Part shown: one piece after another, positions 27,218 through 35,262 of the stretch | Layout of the letters: each line of letters opens with the position of its first letter | Position numbering within the stretch: position 1 is the stretch's first letter | NCBI RefSeq assembly: GCF_029109325.1 | Contig: NZ_JAQKQJ010000010.1 | Location: 744,001 to 808,000 of the forward strand | From: Nodosilinea sp. PGN35 | GTDB lineage: Bacteria > Cyanobacteriota > Cyanobacteriia > Phormidesmidales > Phormidesmidaceae | Reading direction: 5' to 3' | Length of the DNA stretch: 64,000 bases | Position numbers and translations under genes: made by a program | The notes under the pieces: model-generated | Told to the model about the DNA's origin: nothing | The model's database searches: none | What the model saw: the letters and a program-made list of their open reading frames with translations, nothing else

Positions 27218-28840
27218 ATGTGTTCGTACCCTATGCCCCTGCCTCCGCCACAACCTGCTGCGCCGCGCTGTGCCCCGACCTCCCGGTGGCTGAGCCTGGT
27301 GGGTGGCCTGGTAATTGTTGTGGTATCGCTGCTGGGGGGAACCTCCCCAGCCCTGGCCCAGCTTGCGCCCACGGTGCCAGTTGACAGTCTAATCACCGTC
27401 AACCAGCCGGCCCCGGCCACTAACTACAACCCAGCTCCCTACGCTAACCCCTGCGACGCCACCGTTCTCACCACCTGCCCCGCTGGCAGCACTAACCTAA
27501 CCTTCGGGGGCGGATCCAACGCGGTGTTGCAGGCTATTCTCGCCGGAGGCATTCGGTTTGAGCCAGCCACCGACCTGCTGCCGCCGGTCGGACTAGCCGA
27601 GCAGGTCGTGTTTCGCCGCAACGGCCCTGGAGCCGGGCCGGGTCTGGAGCAGCGCCAGCTGTTGTTCTACCAATCGATTACCGCCAACGGCACGACCGTT
27701 ACCCTGGCTCCCCAGGAGGCAGCCAGCATCGAAGAAGCAATGCTGAGTCGCATCATCAACCGGGGTATCGATAACGTCTTCAACAACGGCGAAGATGGCC
27801 CCGGCACCCAAAATACGCGCAACAACATTCAGCGCATCGACTACATTATTGCCAACCCAGGGGTGCAGATCAGTGCGGCTGAGGTGGGCGATGTGGGCTT
27901 TTTGATTTTAGAGCGGGGCGGCAACGACGCCTTTGGCATTGCCGCCATCACCTCGGTAGACGGAGCCGGTAACCCGCTAACCTACGGGCCGCTGGTCGAG
28001 GTGCCCGCTGCGGCCTGGGGCGGTAACGGCAACATTGGGGTGGGGTTTGAAAGCGCTGTCTTTCGCAAAGACGATCCAGCCTTTGTCAACCCCGCCTTTA
28101 GACCTACCCACGTGGTGGGAAACCAGAACGTGCGCGGCATTTTCTTTCCGATCAATTCGCTGCTCGATGCGCCGCAAAATACCCAGCCCTTCTTCGGGTT
28201 TTCGCTATTTGCCGCCGATATTGACGCCACCTTTGACCTGGCGCAGTTCACCACGTTCCCGACCGCAACCACCGGGGCCAGCGTGGGCGGCGACGGCGGC
28301 CTAGACCTGATTGCCGGGGGTTTTGGTCTGATTCGGCGGGCGGGGGGGTTTTCGCTGGTGAAGCGAGTCACTAACCTGATCGGGCCAGCAAATCTGCCCG
28401 ATTTCACCCAGGTTTTAGGCTCGGGCAGCGCCGTCGATCTGCTGCGCAGCAACAACCTGGGTCAGGGCCTGATCACCATTGCCGATCCACCGGTACAGAC
28501 CAGCAACGGCATTGAATACACCATCTACTTGACCAATACCGACACCGCCAATGTGACCGGTGTAGTGGTGTGCGATCAAATCCCTGCCGGAACTACCTTT
28601 AACCCCGACGCCTATGGGGCCGGATCGGGAATTCAGGCGATCGCCTCCTCCAGTCCCCCTGGGCCAGTGGTCAACTATACCAACGCCGCCGATGCCGATC
28701 CCGGCACGTTTTTCCCGCCGGGGACACCCCTTCCCCCCGTGTGTGGCGCTAACCAAAACAACGGGGCAGTGGTCGTCAACGTGGGGGCGGCTAACGCCAA
28801 CCAGGTGGGGTTAATTCGCTTTCAAACCACCGTCAACTAG
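27218..28840 (+). CDS. Exported DUF11-type protein
   Basis: A 540-residue exported protein with a signal peptide that ends GGTSPALAQ at about residue 48 from the first start; a later start is possible. The middle part (about 60-400) is unassigned, rich in Asn, Pro and Gly and probably beta-structured. The C terminus contains a DUF11-like module (NGIEYTIYLTNTDTANVTGV, then DQIPAGTTFNPDAYG). It is separated by 69 bases from the OmpA/beta-helix gene and followed by a clear terminator, so it is likely the last gene of the envelope cluster. Its last four bases overlap the convergent pyroglutamyl peptidase gene. Confidence 0.65.
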   Translation: MCSYPMPLPPPQPAAPRCAPTSRWLSLVGGLVIVVVSLLGGTSPALAQLAPTVPVDSLITVNQPAPATNYNPAPYANPCDATVLTTCPAGSTNLTFGGGSNAVLQAILAGGIRFEPATDLLPPVGLAEQVVFRRNGPGAGPGLEQRQLLFYQSITANGTTVTLAPQEAASIEEAMLSRIINRGIDNVFNNGEDGPGTQNTRNNIQRIDYIIANPGVQISAAEVGDVGFLILERGGNDAFGIAAITSVDGAGNPLTYGPLVEVPAAAWGGNGNIGVGFESAVFRKDDPAFVNPAFRPTHVVGNQNVRGIFFPINSLLDAPQNTQPFFGFSLFAADIDATFDLAQFTTFPTATTGASVGGDGGLDLIAGGFGLIRRAGGFSLVKRVTNLIGPANLPDFTQVLGSGSAVDLLRSNNLGQGLITIADPPVQTSNGIEYTIYLTNTDTANVTGVVVCDQIPAGTTFNPDAYGAGSGIQAIASSSPPGPVVNYTNAADADPGTFFPPGTPLPPVCGANQNNGAVVVNVGAANANQVGLIRFQTTVN

Positions 28841-29370
28841 ACGCTCCCCTCACCCTCGACAGAACGGCTGACCAACGGGGTCAGCCGTTTTAGTATGAGG
28901 GCCAGGTCGTGGGCAAAAATCGGGCGCGTTGCCGGGGTCAAAGGGGGAATGTGAACAAAGAGGGCCTGGGTCGGCCAGCGGTGACGGGCGATCGCGCCCA
29001 GCAGCCGGTAATACAGGTGGTTGCAGACGTAGGTGCCCGCGTCGTCGCTAATGCCGCTGAGGTGGGTATTGGCCAGCAGGTGATCCAGGGGCAGCGTCGT
29101 CTCCAGGGTCAGATCATCCCCTTTGCCGTAGCGCTCCAGGTGCAGCTGGCTGCGCCCCTCAGCCATGCCGCAGCACACCACCACTGGCGACTGGATCTCA
29201 ACCAGCTTGGCCATCACCCGAATTGGAGCCAGCTCAAAGCTGACCGGAATGTGGCGCAGCACCGTGGTTCCAGGGGGAAGCTGCCGCTGCCGTTGCAGGT
29301 GAGCGATCAAATCGTCGGCGGCGTTGGAGCGTTGATGGGCGCGCCAGGGGGCGAAGGTGGTGAGGAGCAT
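28837..29370 (-). CDS. Pyroglutamyl peptidase I-like protein (peptidase C15)
   Basis: Cysteine peptidase family that removes N-terminal pyroglutamate. The start MLLTTFAPWRAHQRSN, the Glu region GMAEGRSQLHLERYGKG, the Cys motif DAGTYVCNHLYY and the His motif ALFVHIPPL match the C15 catalytic triad positions. At 177 residues it is shorter than typical family members (about 200-215), with gaps in the middle and a shortened end, so activity is not certain. The frame is open 70 codons upstream, but that part is a Pro/Ser low-complexity shadow of G-rich repeats; ATG 29370 is the real start. It converges on the DUF11 gene. Confidence 0.8.
   Translation of the reverse strand: MLLTTFAPWRAHQRSNAADDLIAHLQRQRQLPPGTTVLRHIPVSFELAPIRVMAKLVEIQSPVVVCCGMAEGRSQLHLERYGKGDDLTLETTLPLDHLLANTHLSGISDDAGTYVCNHLYYRLLGAIARHRWPTQALFVHIPPLTPATRPIFAHDLALILKRLTPLVSRSVEGEGSV
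28863..28893 (+). terminator. Intrinsic terminator of the envelope cluster
   Basis: AACGGCTGACC (28863-28873) pairs with GGTCAGCCGTT (28879-28889) and is followed by TTAG, directly after the DUF11 gene stop at 28840. The hairpin lies inside the 3' coding end of the convergent pyroglutamyl peptidase gene, so the sequence serves both as terminator and as codons. Confidence 0.7.
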
Positions 29371-29546
29371 GGGTAGGTGAGTGGGCGGATAGGTGGGTGG
29401 ATGGGTAGATGAGGGGGAAAGGTGAGGAGGGCGGGGAAGGTGAGGGGGTGAGGGGGTGAAGGGGTGAGGGGGTGAGGGGGTGAGGGGAGGAAGGGCTGGT
29501 GATGTCAACGTTAGCCAAAATCCAAAATCCAAAATCCAAAATTCTC
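29371..29546. repeat. GGGGTGAG and AAAATCC simple tandem repeats
   Basis: Positions about 29435-29492 hold tandem GTGAGGGG-type octamers, preceded by less regular GGTG-rich sequence. Positions about 29516-29546 hold AAAATCC heptamers in tandem. Both are of the short-tandem-repeat type common between cyanobacterial genes. They fill the gap between the divergent pyroglutamyl peptidase and hisH genes and probably move the two promoters relative to each other between strains. Confidence 0.75.
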
Positions 29547-29607
29547 CCAAGTCTGCCAGGTAGGATAGAGTCTGAACCAATCCGGATGCTAGAGGCTAGG
29601 AGCGCAG

Positions 29608-30252
29608 ATGGCCAACATTGCCGTAATTGACTATGACATGGGCAATCTGCACTCGGCCTGCAAGGGGCTGGCCCTGGCGGGGGCGACGCCGACCATTACC
29701 GATGTGGTGGCTGACCTGGAGGCTGCCGATGCCCTGGTGCTGCCCGGCGATGGGGCCTTTGACCCGGCTATGCGGCACCTGCGCGAGAAGGGGCTGATCG
29801 AGCCGATTAAGCGAGAAATTGCGGCGGGTAAGCCCTTTTTGGGCATCTGTCTCGGCCTTCAGCTGTTGTTTGACGGCAGCGACGAGGGGGTTGAGCCAGG
29901 GCTGGGGCTGATTGAGGGCCGCATTCGCAAATTTAAAAAAGAGCCAGCTATTGCCATTCCCCACATGGGCTGGAACCAGCTGACACTGACCCAGCCCATG
30001 TGCCCGCTGTGGCAAGGCATCCAAGATGGCGACTGGGTTTACTTTGTGCACTCCTACTACGCCGAACCCGCCGATCCGGCGGTGAACGCGGCGACGACGA
30101 CCCACGGCAGCCAGACGGTGACGGCGGCGATCGCCCGCGACAACATCATGGCCATGCAGTACCACCCCGAAAAGTCGGCCCCCGCTGGCCTCACCATGCT
30201 GGCCAACTTTGTCGCCCTGGTCAATGCCCACACCCCTGTGGCTGTGGCCTAG
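29608..30252 (+). CDS. hisH: Imidazole glycerol phosphate synthase subunit HisH
   Basis: Glutamine amidotransferase subunit that supplies ammonia to HisF for imidazole-glycerol-phosphate formation in histidine synthesis. The 214-residue class I amidotransferase has the nucleophile Cys81 in GICLGLQLLF, the oxyanion region around PGDGAFD, and the His/Glu pair in MQYHPEKS near the C terminus. The start ATG 29608 follows AGGAGC. The stop is only three bases before the rsmD start, so the two are co-transcribed, a conserved-looking but functionally unrelated pair. Confidence 0.96.
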   Translation: MANIAVIDYDMGNLHSACKGLALAGATPTITDVVADLEAADALVLPGDGAFDPAMRHLREKGLIEPIKREIAAGKPFLGICLGLQLLFDGSDEGVEPGLGLIEGRIRKFKKEPAIAIPHMGWNQLTLTQPMCPLWQGIQDGDWVYFVHSYYAEPADPAVNAATTTHGSQTVTAAIARDNIMAMQYHPEKSAPAGLTMLANFVALVNAHTPVAVA

Positions 30253-30255
30253 CCC

Positions 30256-30813
30256 ATGCTGCGCATCTACGGCAACCGCGCCCTCAAAACCCTGCCCGGC
30301 ACCGACACTCGCCCCACCTCGGCGCGGGTACGTGAGGCCCTGTTCAACATCTGGCAGGGGCGCGTTGCGGGCTCTCGCTGGCTCGACCTGTGTACGGGCA
30401 GCGGGGCGATGGGGGCGGAGGCGCTGTGTCGCGGCGCGGCAGAAGTCGTCGGCATTGAAAAGTCGCCTGAGGCCTACGCCATCACCCGCGAAAACTGGCA
30501 AAAGGTGGCCCAGAGCGACCAGACTTTTAGCCTGTTTAAGGGCGATGTGGTGAAGCAGCTCTCGCGGCTGCACGGCCAACCCTTCGACTGCATTTACTTC
30601 GACCCGCCCTACGCCAGCGAGCTTTACCTGCCGGTTCTAGAACGGGTGGTAAGCCTCAATTTGCTCCAGCCCACGGGCGAAATGGCCGTCGAATATCGCC
30701 CCGATGCCTGGGAGACAGCTAACGTTTCTGGGCTAGAGCTGGTGCGCCAAAAGCACTACGGCACCACCCATCTGGCCTTCTACACGCCAGCCCCGACCGT
30801 GCCCCAGGCCTAG
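30256..30813 (+). CDS. rsmD: 16S rRNA (guanine(966)-N(2))-methyltransferase RsmD
   Basis: SAM-dependent enzyme that methylates G966 of 16S rRNA during 30S assembly. The 185-residue protein has the family start RIYGNRALKTLPGTDTRPTS, the SAM-binding motif LDLCTGSGAMGAEAL with the acidic GIEKS, and the catalytic FDPPYASELY. RVREALFNIW is diagnostic for RsmD. It is coupled to hisH by a three-base gap. Confidence 0.94.
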   Translation: MLRIYGNRALKTLPGTDTRPTSARVREALFNIWQGRVAGSRWLDLCTGSGAMGAEALCRGAAEVVGIEKSPEAYAITRENWQKVAQSDQTFSLFKGDVVKQLSRLHGQPFDCIYFDPPYASELYLPVLERVVSLNLLQPTGEMAVEYRPDAWETANVSGLELVRQKHYGTTHLAFYTPAPTVPQA

Positions 30814-30965
30814 AACAGTCGAAATATGGCCCTGTTAAGAGTGCGCTGCGGTAAAAGACGTTGCCTTGTTACAAGGCGTAAAGATTGGTAGGCTTTACTC
30901 GTCGCGTCAAGTCAAGAAACCCTGACTATTGACTGCTCCGATGTCAGCCCTCCACGCTTAGTTTT

Positions 30966-32228
30966 ATGGCTAAACACAATTCAGGTGATTCGGACTTTCC
31001 CCACTGGGAAGAGGCCGACCCAGCGCTGCGGCTGCGGCAGCACGATCGCCTCTTTGCCCTGCTGGCGATCGCCGCTGGGCTGGTCTTTCTCCAGGGCTAC
31101 ATGATTGCCCCCCTGATTCCCAGGCTGGCGGAGGTCTTTGAGGTCTCGGCCCAGGAAATTGGCTTTATTGTGCCGGCCTACATGCTGGCCTACGCGGTGG
31201 CAGCCCTGTTCTACGGCATTCTCTCCGATCGCTTTGGCCGCTGGCCTGTGATTCGGGTATCGATGCTCATCTTTATTGCCTGCACGGCCCTCACTGCAAC
31301 GGCCCAAACCGCTGGCCAGATGAGCTTCTGGCGATTGTTGACCGGTCTGGGGGCCAGCGGCGTCATTCCCCTGACCTTTGCGCTGATTGGCGATCTGTTC
31401 CCCTACCACCAGCGGGGGGCCAAGCTGGGCCTGGTGTTTGCGGCCATGGAAGGAGGCATGGCGGCGGGCTCTGCTGGGGGCGCGATTTTAGAACCCTTTG
31501 TGGGCTGGCGGGCCTTGTTCTGGGGCACAGCTACGGCGGCGGCCCTGGTGCTGTGGCGGCTGCGGCGCTACGGAGCGCTGTTTGACGAGCCTAAAATCGC
31601 CAGGCTGCCCTCGATTGCCGCCGTGTTTGCCGGGTACCGGGTCGTATTGGCCAATTTTCGCGGCGCACGCACCTACGCCTACGTGCTGTGGAACGGGGTA
31701 TATCACTCCGGCGTTTACACCTGGCTGGGGTTCTATATGGTGCAGCGCTACGACATGGATGCCCTGAGCATTGGCCTGACCATTTTGGGCTACGGCATTC
31801 CGGGCCTGATTTTTAGCCCGCTAATTGGCAAGGCCGTCGATCGCTGGGGCCGTCGCTGGCTGATTCCCCCTGGGCTGGCGATGGCGGCCCTGGCCGGGCT
31901 GACCATGATTCCCTACATCCCCCCGCTGGGGACGACCGTTGCGATTCTGGTGCTCTCGCTGGGCTACGACCTGACCCAGCCGCTGTTTGTCGGCATTGTC
32001 ACCGACCTGGGCGACGGCAGAAACTTGGGCCAGACCATGGGGCTGAAGGTGTTTGCGCTGTTTACGGGCTTTGGCCTGGGCAGCCTGCTGTTTGGCGAAG
32101 CCCTGCGCTGGGGGTTTACGACTGCCCTGGCGCTGTTCGCCGGATTGCAGCTGGTGGCGGCGATCGCCGCCGTTCCCCTATTCTGGCCCGAAAAACCCCA
32201 GCCCATAGCTCAGCCAGCCTCAGACTAA
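30966..32228 (+). CDS. MFS transporter
   Basis: A 420-residue major facilitator with about 12 predicted membrane helices. The cytoplasmic loop motif between helices 2 and 3, GILSDRFGRWPVIR, is clear, and a weaker copy (GKAVDRWGRRW) follows helix 8. The hydrophilic N terminus (about 35 residues) is rich in acidic residues. It resembles the drug/metabolite efflux group of the family, but the substrate cannot be named. It stands alone after rsmD with a 152-base gap. Its 3' end overlaps, on the opposite strand, the decayed tail of a DUF3368 toxin gene. Confidence 0.85.
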   Translation: MAKHNSGDSDFPHWEEADPALRLRQHDRLFALLAIAAGLVFLQGYMIAPLIPRLAEVFEVSAQEIGFIVPAYMLAYAVAALFYGILSDRFGRWPVIRVSMLIFIACTALTATAQTAGQMSFWRLLTGLGASGVIPLTFALIGDLFPYHQRGAKLGLVFAAMEGGMAAGSAGGAILEPFVGWRALFWGTATAAALVLWRLRRYGALFDEPKIARLPSIAAVFAGYRVVLANFRGARTYAYVLWNGVYHSGVYTWLGFYMVQRYDMDALSIGLTILGYGIPGLIFSPLIGKAVDRWGRRWLIPPGLAMAALAGLTMIPYIPPLGTTVAILVLSLGYDLTQPLFVGIVTDLGDGRNLGQTMGLKVFALFTGFGLGSLLFGEALRWGFTTALALFAGLQLVAAIAAVPLFWPEKPQPIAQPASD

Positions 32229-32652
32229 GGCTTGTTCTAAATGGCGATCGCAGCGGCTCTCCGATGCGGCTAAAGGGCGTACTTAGCTCGAATCCAGAGA
32301 ACCTTAAGCCAAGAGCTTTAGCGGCCTGCCTGCCCCGCTCTTCCTCAATCAGCAGAGGCAACTGCTGCTGCCAAGCCAGTTGAATAGCCTGCCTTTCCCC
32401 GATGTCCAGTAGTTCATAGCCAGGGAAGATTTCTGCGGTGGCGACGTCAATGACAGAGACAAAAGTGCCAAAATTGTAATAGTCCCGGTAAGCTTCCCAG
32501 TCTGAGAACATCCCCTGATACAGTTCCTGGGAAACAGCTCCTGGAATCAGAATTTGGCCGTAGAGCTGCTGCATCCAGCCATAGCCATTTGATAGCTTTT
32601 CCAAGCTAATCAACGGCCCAGCATCACTAACGATGATACTCAAAGCCATCAA
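32116..32652 (-). pseudogene. DUF3368-type PIN-like toxin, C terminus replaced
   Basis: The first 115 or so residues match the DUF3368 family of PIN-like nucleases that pair with UPF0175 antitoxins: SIIVSDAGPLISLEKL at the start with the acidic residue, LIPGAVSQELY, DIGERQAIQLAW and AAKALGLRFSG. The family then normally ends with a short GTLG-type helix segment, which is absent. Instead, the frame runs on through an unrelated Ser/Arg-rich sequence antisense to the MFS gene for over 110 bases. The toxin therefore looks truncated by a deletion or frameshift near 32300 and is probably inactive. It overlaps the antitoxin by four bases. Confidence 0.65.
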
Positions 32653-32870
32653 GCGCTTAGTTCAATATCAAGATTGTCGTTGCTGTCTATTAATGCCGAG
32701 AACCCATAGTGGGGCAGTATCTCGTCGAAAGACCGACGCGTCATGTTCAAAATTTGGCATGCCTGGTGAGCAGAAACTTTACCGCTTGAATACAGCACAG
32801 CCATCAAGGCTTCTTGGATGTACCTTTGGTCAACGTTCACCGAGTCCGGCAGTTCAAGCTGCATTTGCAT
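32649..32870 (-). CDS. UPF0175-family antitoxin
   Basis: A 73-residue protein with the UPF0175 pattern: a short N-terminal strand (MQMQLELPDSV), then YIQEALMAVLYSSGKVSAHQAC and LNMTRRSFDEILPHYGF, which looks like a helix-turn-helix used for autoregulation. It overlaps the downstream DUF3368 toxin remnant by four bases, the normal two-gene layout. The antitoxin looks intact while its partner is damaged, a common stage of decay. Confidence 0.75.
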   Translation of the reverse strand: MQMQLELPDSVNVDQRYIQEALMAVLYSSGKVSAHQACQILNMTRRSFDEILPHYGFSALIDSNDNLDIELSA

Positions 32871-32925
32871 AGAGAGTATCCCTACTTAAGCTATTCAGCC
32901 ATTATGGCCGATCACCCCGCTCGAC

Positions 32926-34287
32926 TTAGCCAGCGGCGACTAACGCCTGAATTGGTTCACCCGTCAGGCTAAAGGGGCGCACTTCGGTGATCTTGACCTG
33001 CACCAGCTCGCCCTTCAATTCGGCGAAATCGCCAGCAAAGAAGGCCAGCCGGTTGCCTCGGGTGCGGCCCATCACCTGGGTGGGGTCTTTGGGATTGATC
33101 GCTTCCACCAGCACTTCTTCGGTGCGGCCCGCGTAGCGCTGCGATCGCTCCGCCGCCTTCGTATTCACCAGGTGGTTGAGGCGCTGGAGGCGATCGCGTT
33201 TCACCGCCTCGCTCAGCTGGTTGTCCCACAGGGCCGCCGGGGTGCCGGGGCGGGGGGAGTAGGCCGCCGTGTTGAGCTGGTCGAAGGCAATGTCGTTGAC
33301 CAGATCCAGGGTGTGCTGAAACTGCGCCTCGGTTTCGCCGGGGAAGCCGACGATCGCATCGGCGCTGATCGCCGCATCGGGCATGTAGCGGCGCACGGTG
33401 TCGATAATGCGGCGATATTTTTCGTGGGTATAGCCCCGCGCCATCGCCTTGAGCACGTCGTTGTCGCCCGACTGAAACGGAATGTGGAAGTGCTCGCACA
33501 CCTTGGGCAGTTCGGCACAGGCCCGAATCAGCCGTTCGGTGAAGTAGCGGGGGTGGCTGGTGGCAAAGCGAATCCGCTCGATGCCGGGCACATCGTGGAC
33601 GAAGTACAGCAGGTCGGTAAAGGTGTGCTGGTGCCTGCCGTCGGCGGTAGAGCCGGGCAGGTCGCGCCCGTAGGCGTCGATGTTTTGGCCCAGCAGCGTC
33701 ACTTCTTTAAAGCCCTGGCGGCCCAGTTCTTCCATCTCGGTGCGAATGGCCTCGGGGGTGCGCGACTGCTCGACCCCGCGCACGCCGGGCACCACGCAGT
33801 AGGTGCAGCGCTCGTTGCAGCCGTAGATCACGTTCACCCAGGCGGTAATGGTGCTGTCGCGCCGGGGCTTGGTGATGTCTTCCATGATGTCCACCTCTTC
33901 GGTGGCGACGACCTGGTTGCCGTCGAGCACTTGCTCGAGCAGGTCTTGCAGGCGGTTGGCGTGCTGCGGCCCCATCACCAGGTCGAGTTCGGGCACCCGG
34001 CGCAGCAGGGCTTCGCCTTCCTGCTGGGCGACGCACCCAGCCACAATTAGCGTCAGGTCGGGCTTTTCGTGCTTGCGCTTGGCCTGGCGACCCAGGTACG
34101 AGTAGACTTTTTGCTCGGCGTTGTCGCGAATGGTGCAGGTGTTGTAAAGCACCACATCGGCCTCGTAGGGGTCGTCAGTCCAGCTCAGGCCCATGGTGTC
34201 GAGAATGCCCGCCATGCGCTCGGAGTCGGCCTTGTTCATCTGGCAGCCGAAGGTGGTGATGTGATATTGACGAGCAGAACCGGCCAT
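32926..34287 (-). CDS. miaB: tRNA-2-methylthio-N(6)-dimethylallyladenosine synthase MiaB
   Basis: Radical-SAM methylthiotransferase that converts i6A37 to ms2i6A37 in tRNAs reading UNN codons. The N-terminal UPF0004 domain carries cluster Cys residues ([35 protein letters not shown]). The radical-SAM motif is [16 protein letters not shown], and a TRAM domain ends the protein (about 380-450). The start ATG 34287 ([12 protein letters not shown]) is preferred over TTG 34314. It is monocistronic, with a terminator-like hairpin upstream at 34405-34434. Confidence 0.95.
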   Translation of the reverse strand: MAGSARQYHITTFGCQMNKADSERMAGILDTMGLSWTDDPYEADVVLYNTCTIRDNAEQKVYSYLGRQAKRKHEKPDLTLIVAGCVAQQEGEALLRRVPELDLVMGPQHANRLQDLLEQVLDGNQVVATEEVDIMEDITKPRRDSTITAWVNVIYGCNERCTYCVVPGVRGVEQSRTPEAIRTEMEELGRQGFKEVTLLGQNIDAYGRDLPGSTADGRHQHTFTDLLYFVHDVPGIERIRFATSHPRYFTERLIRACAELPKVCEHFHIPFQSGDNDVLKAMARGYTHEKYRRIIDTVRRYMPDAAISADAIVGFPGETEAQFQHTLDLVNDIAFDQLNTAAYSPRPGTPAALWDNQLSEAVKRDRLQRLNHLVNTKAAERSQRYAGRTEEVLVEAINPKDPTQVMGRTRGNRLAFFAGDFAELKGELVQVKITEVRPFSLTGEPIQALVAAG

Positions 34288-34404
34288 AGGTCTAGGCTTT
34301 GGGGATAGCAACAACGCAGCTTCCTATTTTAGCGCTACGGCTCTGCATCACCGGAGTTAGCACCTAAATTCGTTCAGCTAGTTCATTAACCGTCAATGCG
34401 ATCG

Positions 34405-34434
34405 CCAAAAAAGGCACAGGTTATTTACCCGTGC
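34405..34434 (-). terminator. Minus-strand intrinsic terminator
   Basis: Read on the minus strand, GGGCACGGGTAAATAACCTGTGCC forms a hairpin with a 5-bp closing stem plus a CC/GG extension and is followed by TTTTTTGG. It lies between the LEA-like gene (upstream on this strand) and miaB, so it can end the transcript of the former and protect the miaB promoter. Confidence 0.6.
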
Positions 34435-34595
34435 CCCTCTCGGTTTTTAAGGTTGACTGGCCCAGAGCGTTAGCCCTAAAGACTTATTAGCTCTGGAAAG
34501 TTGCCCACCAGCTGGGCTATCTGTGGCGACTTAAGACCTAGTACTTGACCAAGCTGATTTTGACAGGGGCCAGCCGTTCCGGGTGCAGGGTGCAA

Positions 34596-34645
34596 GGTAT
34601 ACGGTCTACGGCTCACCTTGAACCTGAAACCGTGAACCGTATACC
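34596..34645. repeat. GGTATACGGT inverted-repeat hairpin
   Basis: GGTATACGGT (34596-34605) pairs perfectly with ACCGTATACC (34636-34645) around CTACGGCTCACCTTGAACCTGAA. It belongs to the group of simple-repeat hairpins seen at 17645 and 39702. It is just downstream of the LEA-like gene on the minus strand. Confidence 0.6.
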
Positions 34646-34678
34646 CCACTAACCCGTCATCTTTAGCTTGGCAGTCTA

Positions 34679-35140
34679 CTAGTTGCCAAAGGCATCTTTG
34701 ACATTGTCGATGGCGTTTTCAATGGCATTTTTGGTATTGTCAACGGCATCTTGGGTGCGGCTGGCATCTTTGTCGGCCCGCTCTTGGATGCGAGCGGCGT
34801 CGCGCTTGGCTTTGTCTGCGATCGCACTGTCATTATCGGTGGCGCGATCGACTTTACGGGAATTGTCGGAGGCCGCTTGTTTAACGGTATCTCTGGCATC
34901 ACGAACAAAGCCTTTGGTGCGTCCGGCATCTTTGCTGGCTTTGCCCTGGGCTTCGCTGCCCACATCTGCCGCGGCGATCAGCGTACTGTTAGCAGGGGCG
35001 GCCATGGCCGATAGGTGGGCGACGAATGCGCCCTGCCACAGCAGTGCCACTGCCATTACGCCCAGCAATGCTTTGGCCAGCCAGCGCCCTGCGATTCCGA
35101 AACGGGTCGCTAGCGACTCAGTCAAAGAGTTCAGCATCAT
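34679..35140 (-). CDS. Exported LEA-like / coiled-coil hypothetical protein
   Basis: A 153-residue protein beginning MMLNSLTESLATRFG with a membrane or signal segment at about 20-45 (LAKALLGVMAVALLWQGAFVAHL). After that come about 100 highly charged residues rich in Lys, Asp, Ala and Thr in an 11-like rhythm (GRTKGFVRDARDTVKQAA, AKRDAARIQERADKDASR), ending NAIENAIDNVKDAFGN. Such sequences resemble late-embryogenesis-abundant or stress-type amphipathic helices. No enzyme motif is seen. The start could be either of two adjacent ATG codons. Function is unknown; a role in desiccation or salt stress would be a guess. Confidence 0.6.
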   Translation of the reverse strand: MMLNSLTESLATRFGIAGRWLAKALLGVMAVALLWQGAFVAHLSAMAAPANSTLIAAADVGSEAQGKASKDAGRTKGFVRDARDTVKQAASDNSRKVDRATDNDSAIADKAKRDAARIQERADKDASRTQDAVDNTKNAIENAIDNVKDAFGN

Positions 35141-35262
35141 AGAATACAATCTCCACAAAAAATTAGTACTCTATTTCTACTGGATCGGGTTGTCTGGCCG
35201 AATCACCCCAAAGGTGTGGGTCTCCTCTGTCGCAGGGTGTTAGTTAGTGAGCGACCCTGCCC

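Noticed and set aside
29371..29500. CRISPR-like array of G-rich repeats
   Set aside because: Units are 7-8 bases without unique spacers, so it is a microsatellite, not a CRISPR array. No cas genes are present.
32228..32330. Possible tRNA end (GCTCGAATCC near 32287)
   Set aside because: The T-arm-like string is not followed or preceded by an acceptor stem or anticodon arm; it lies inside the decayed toxin frame.
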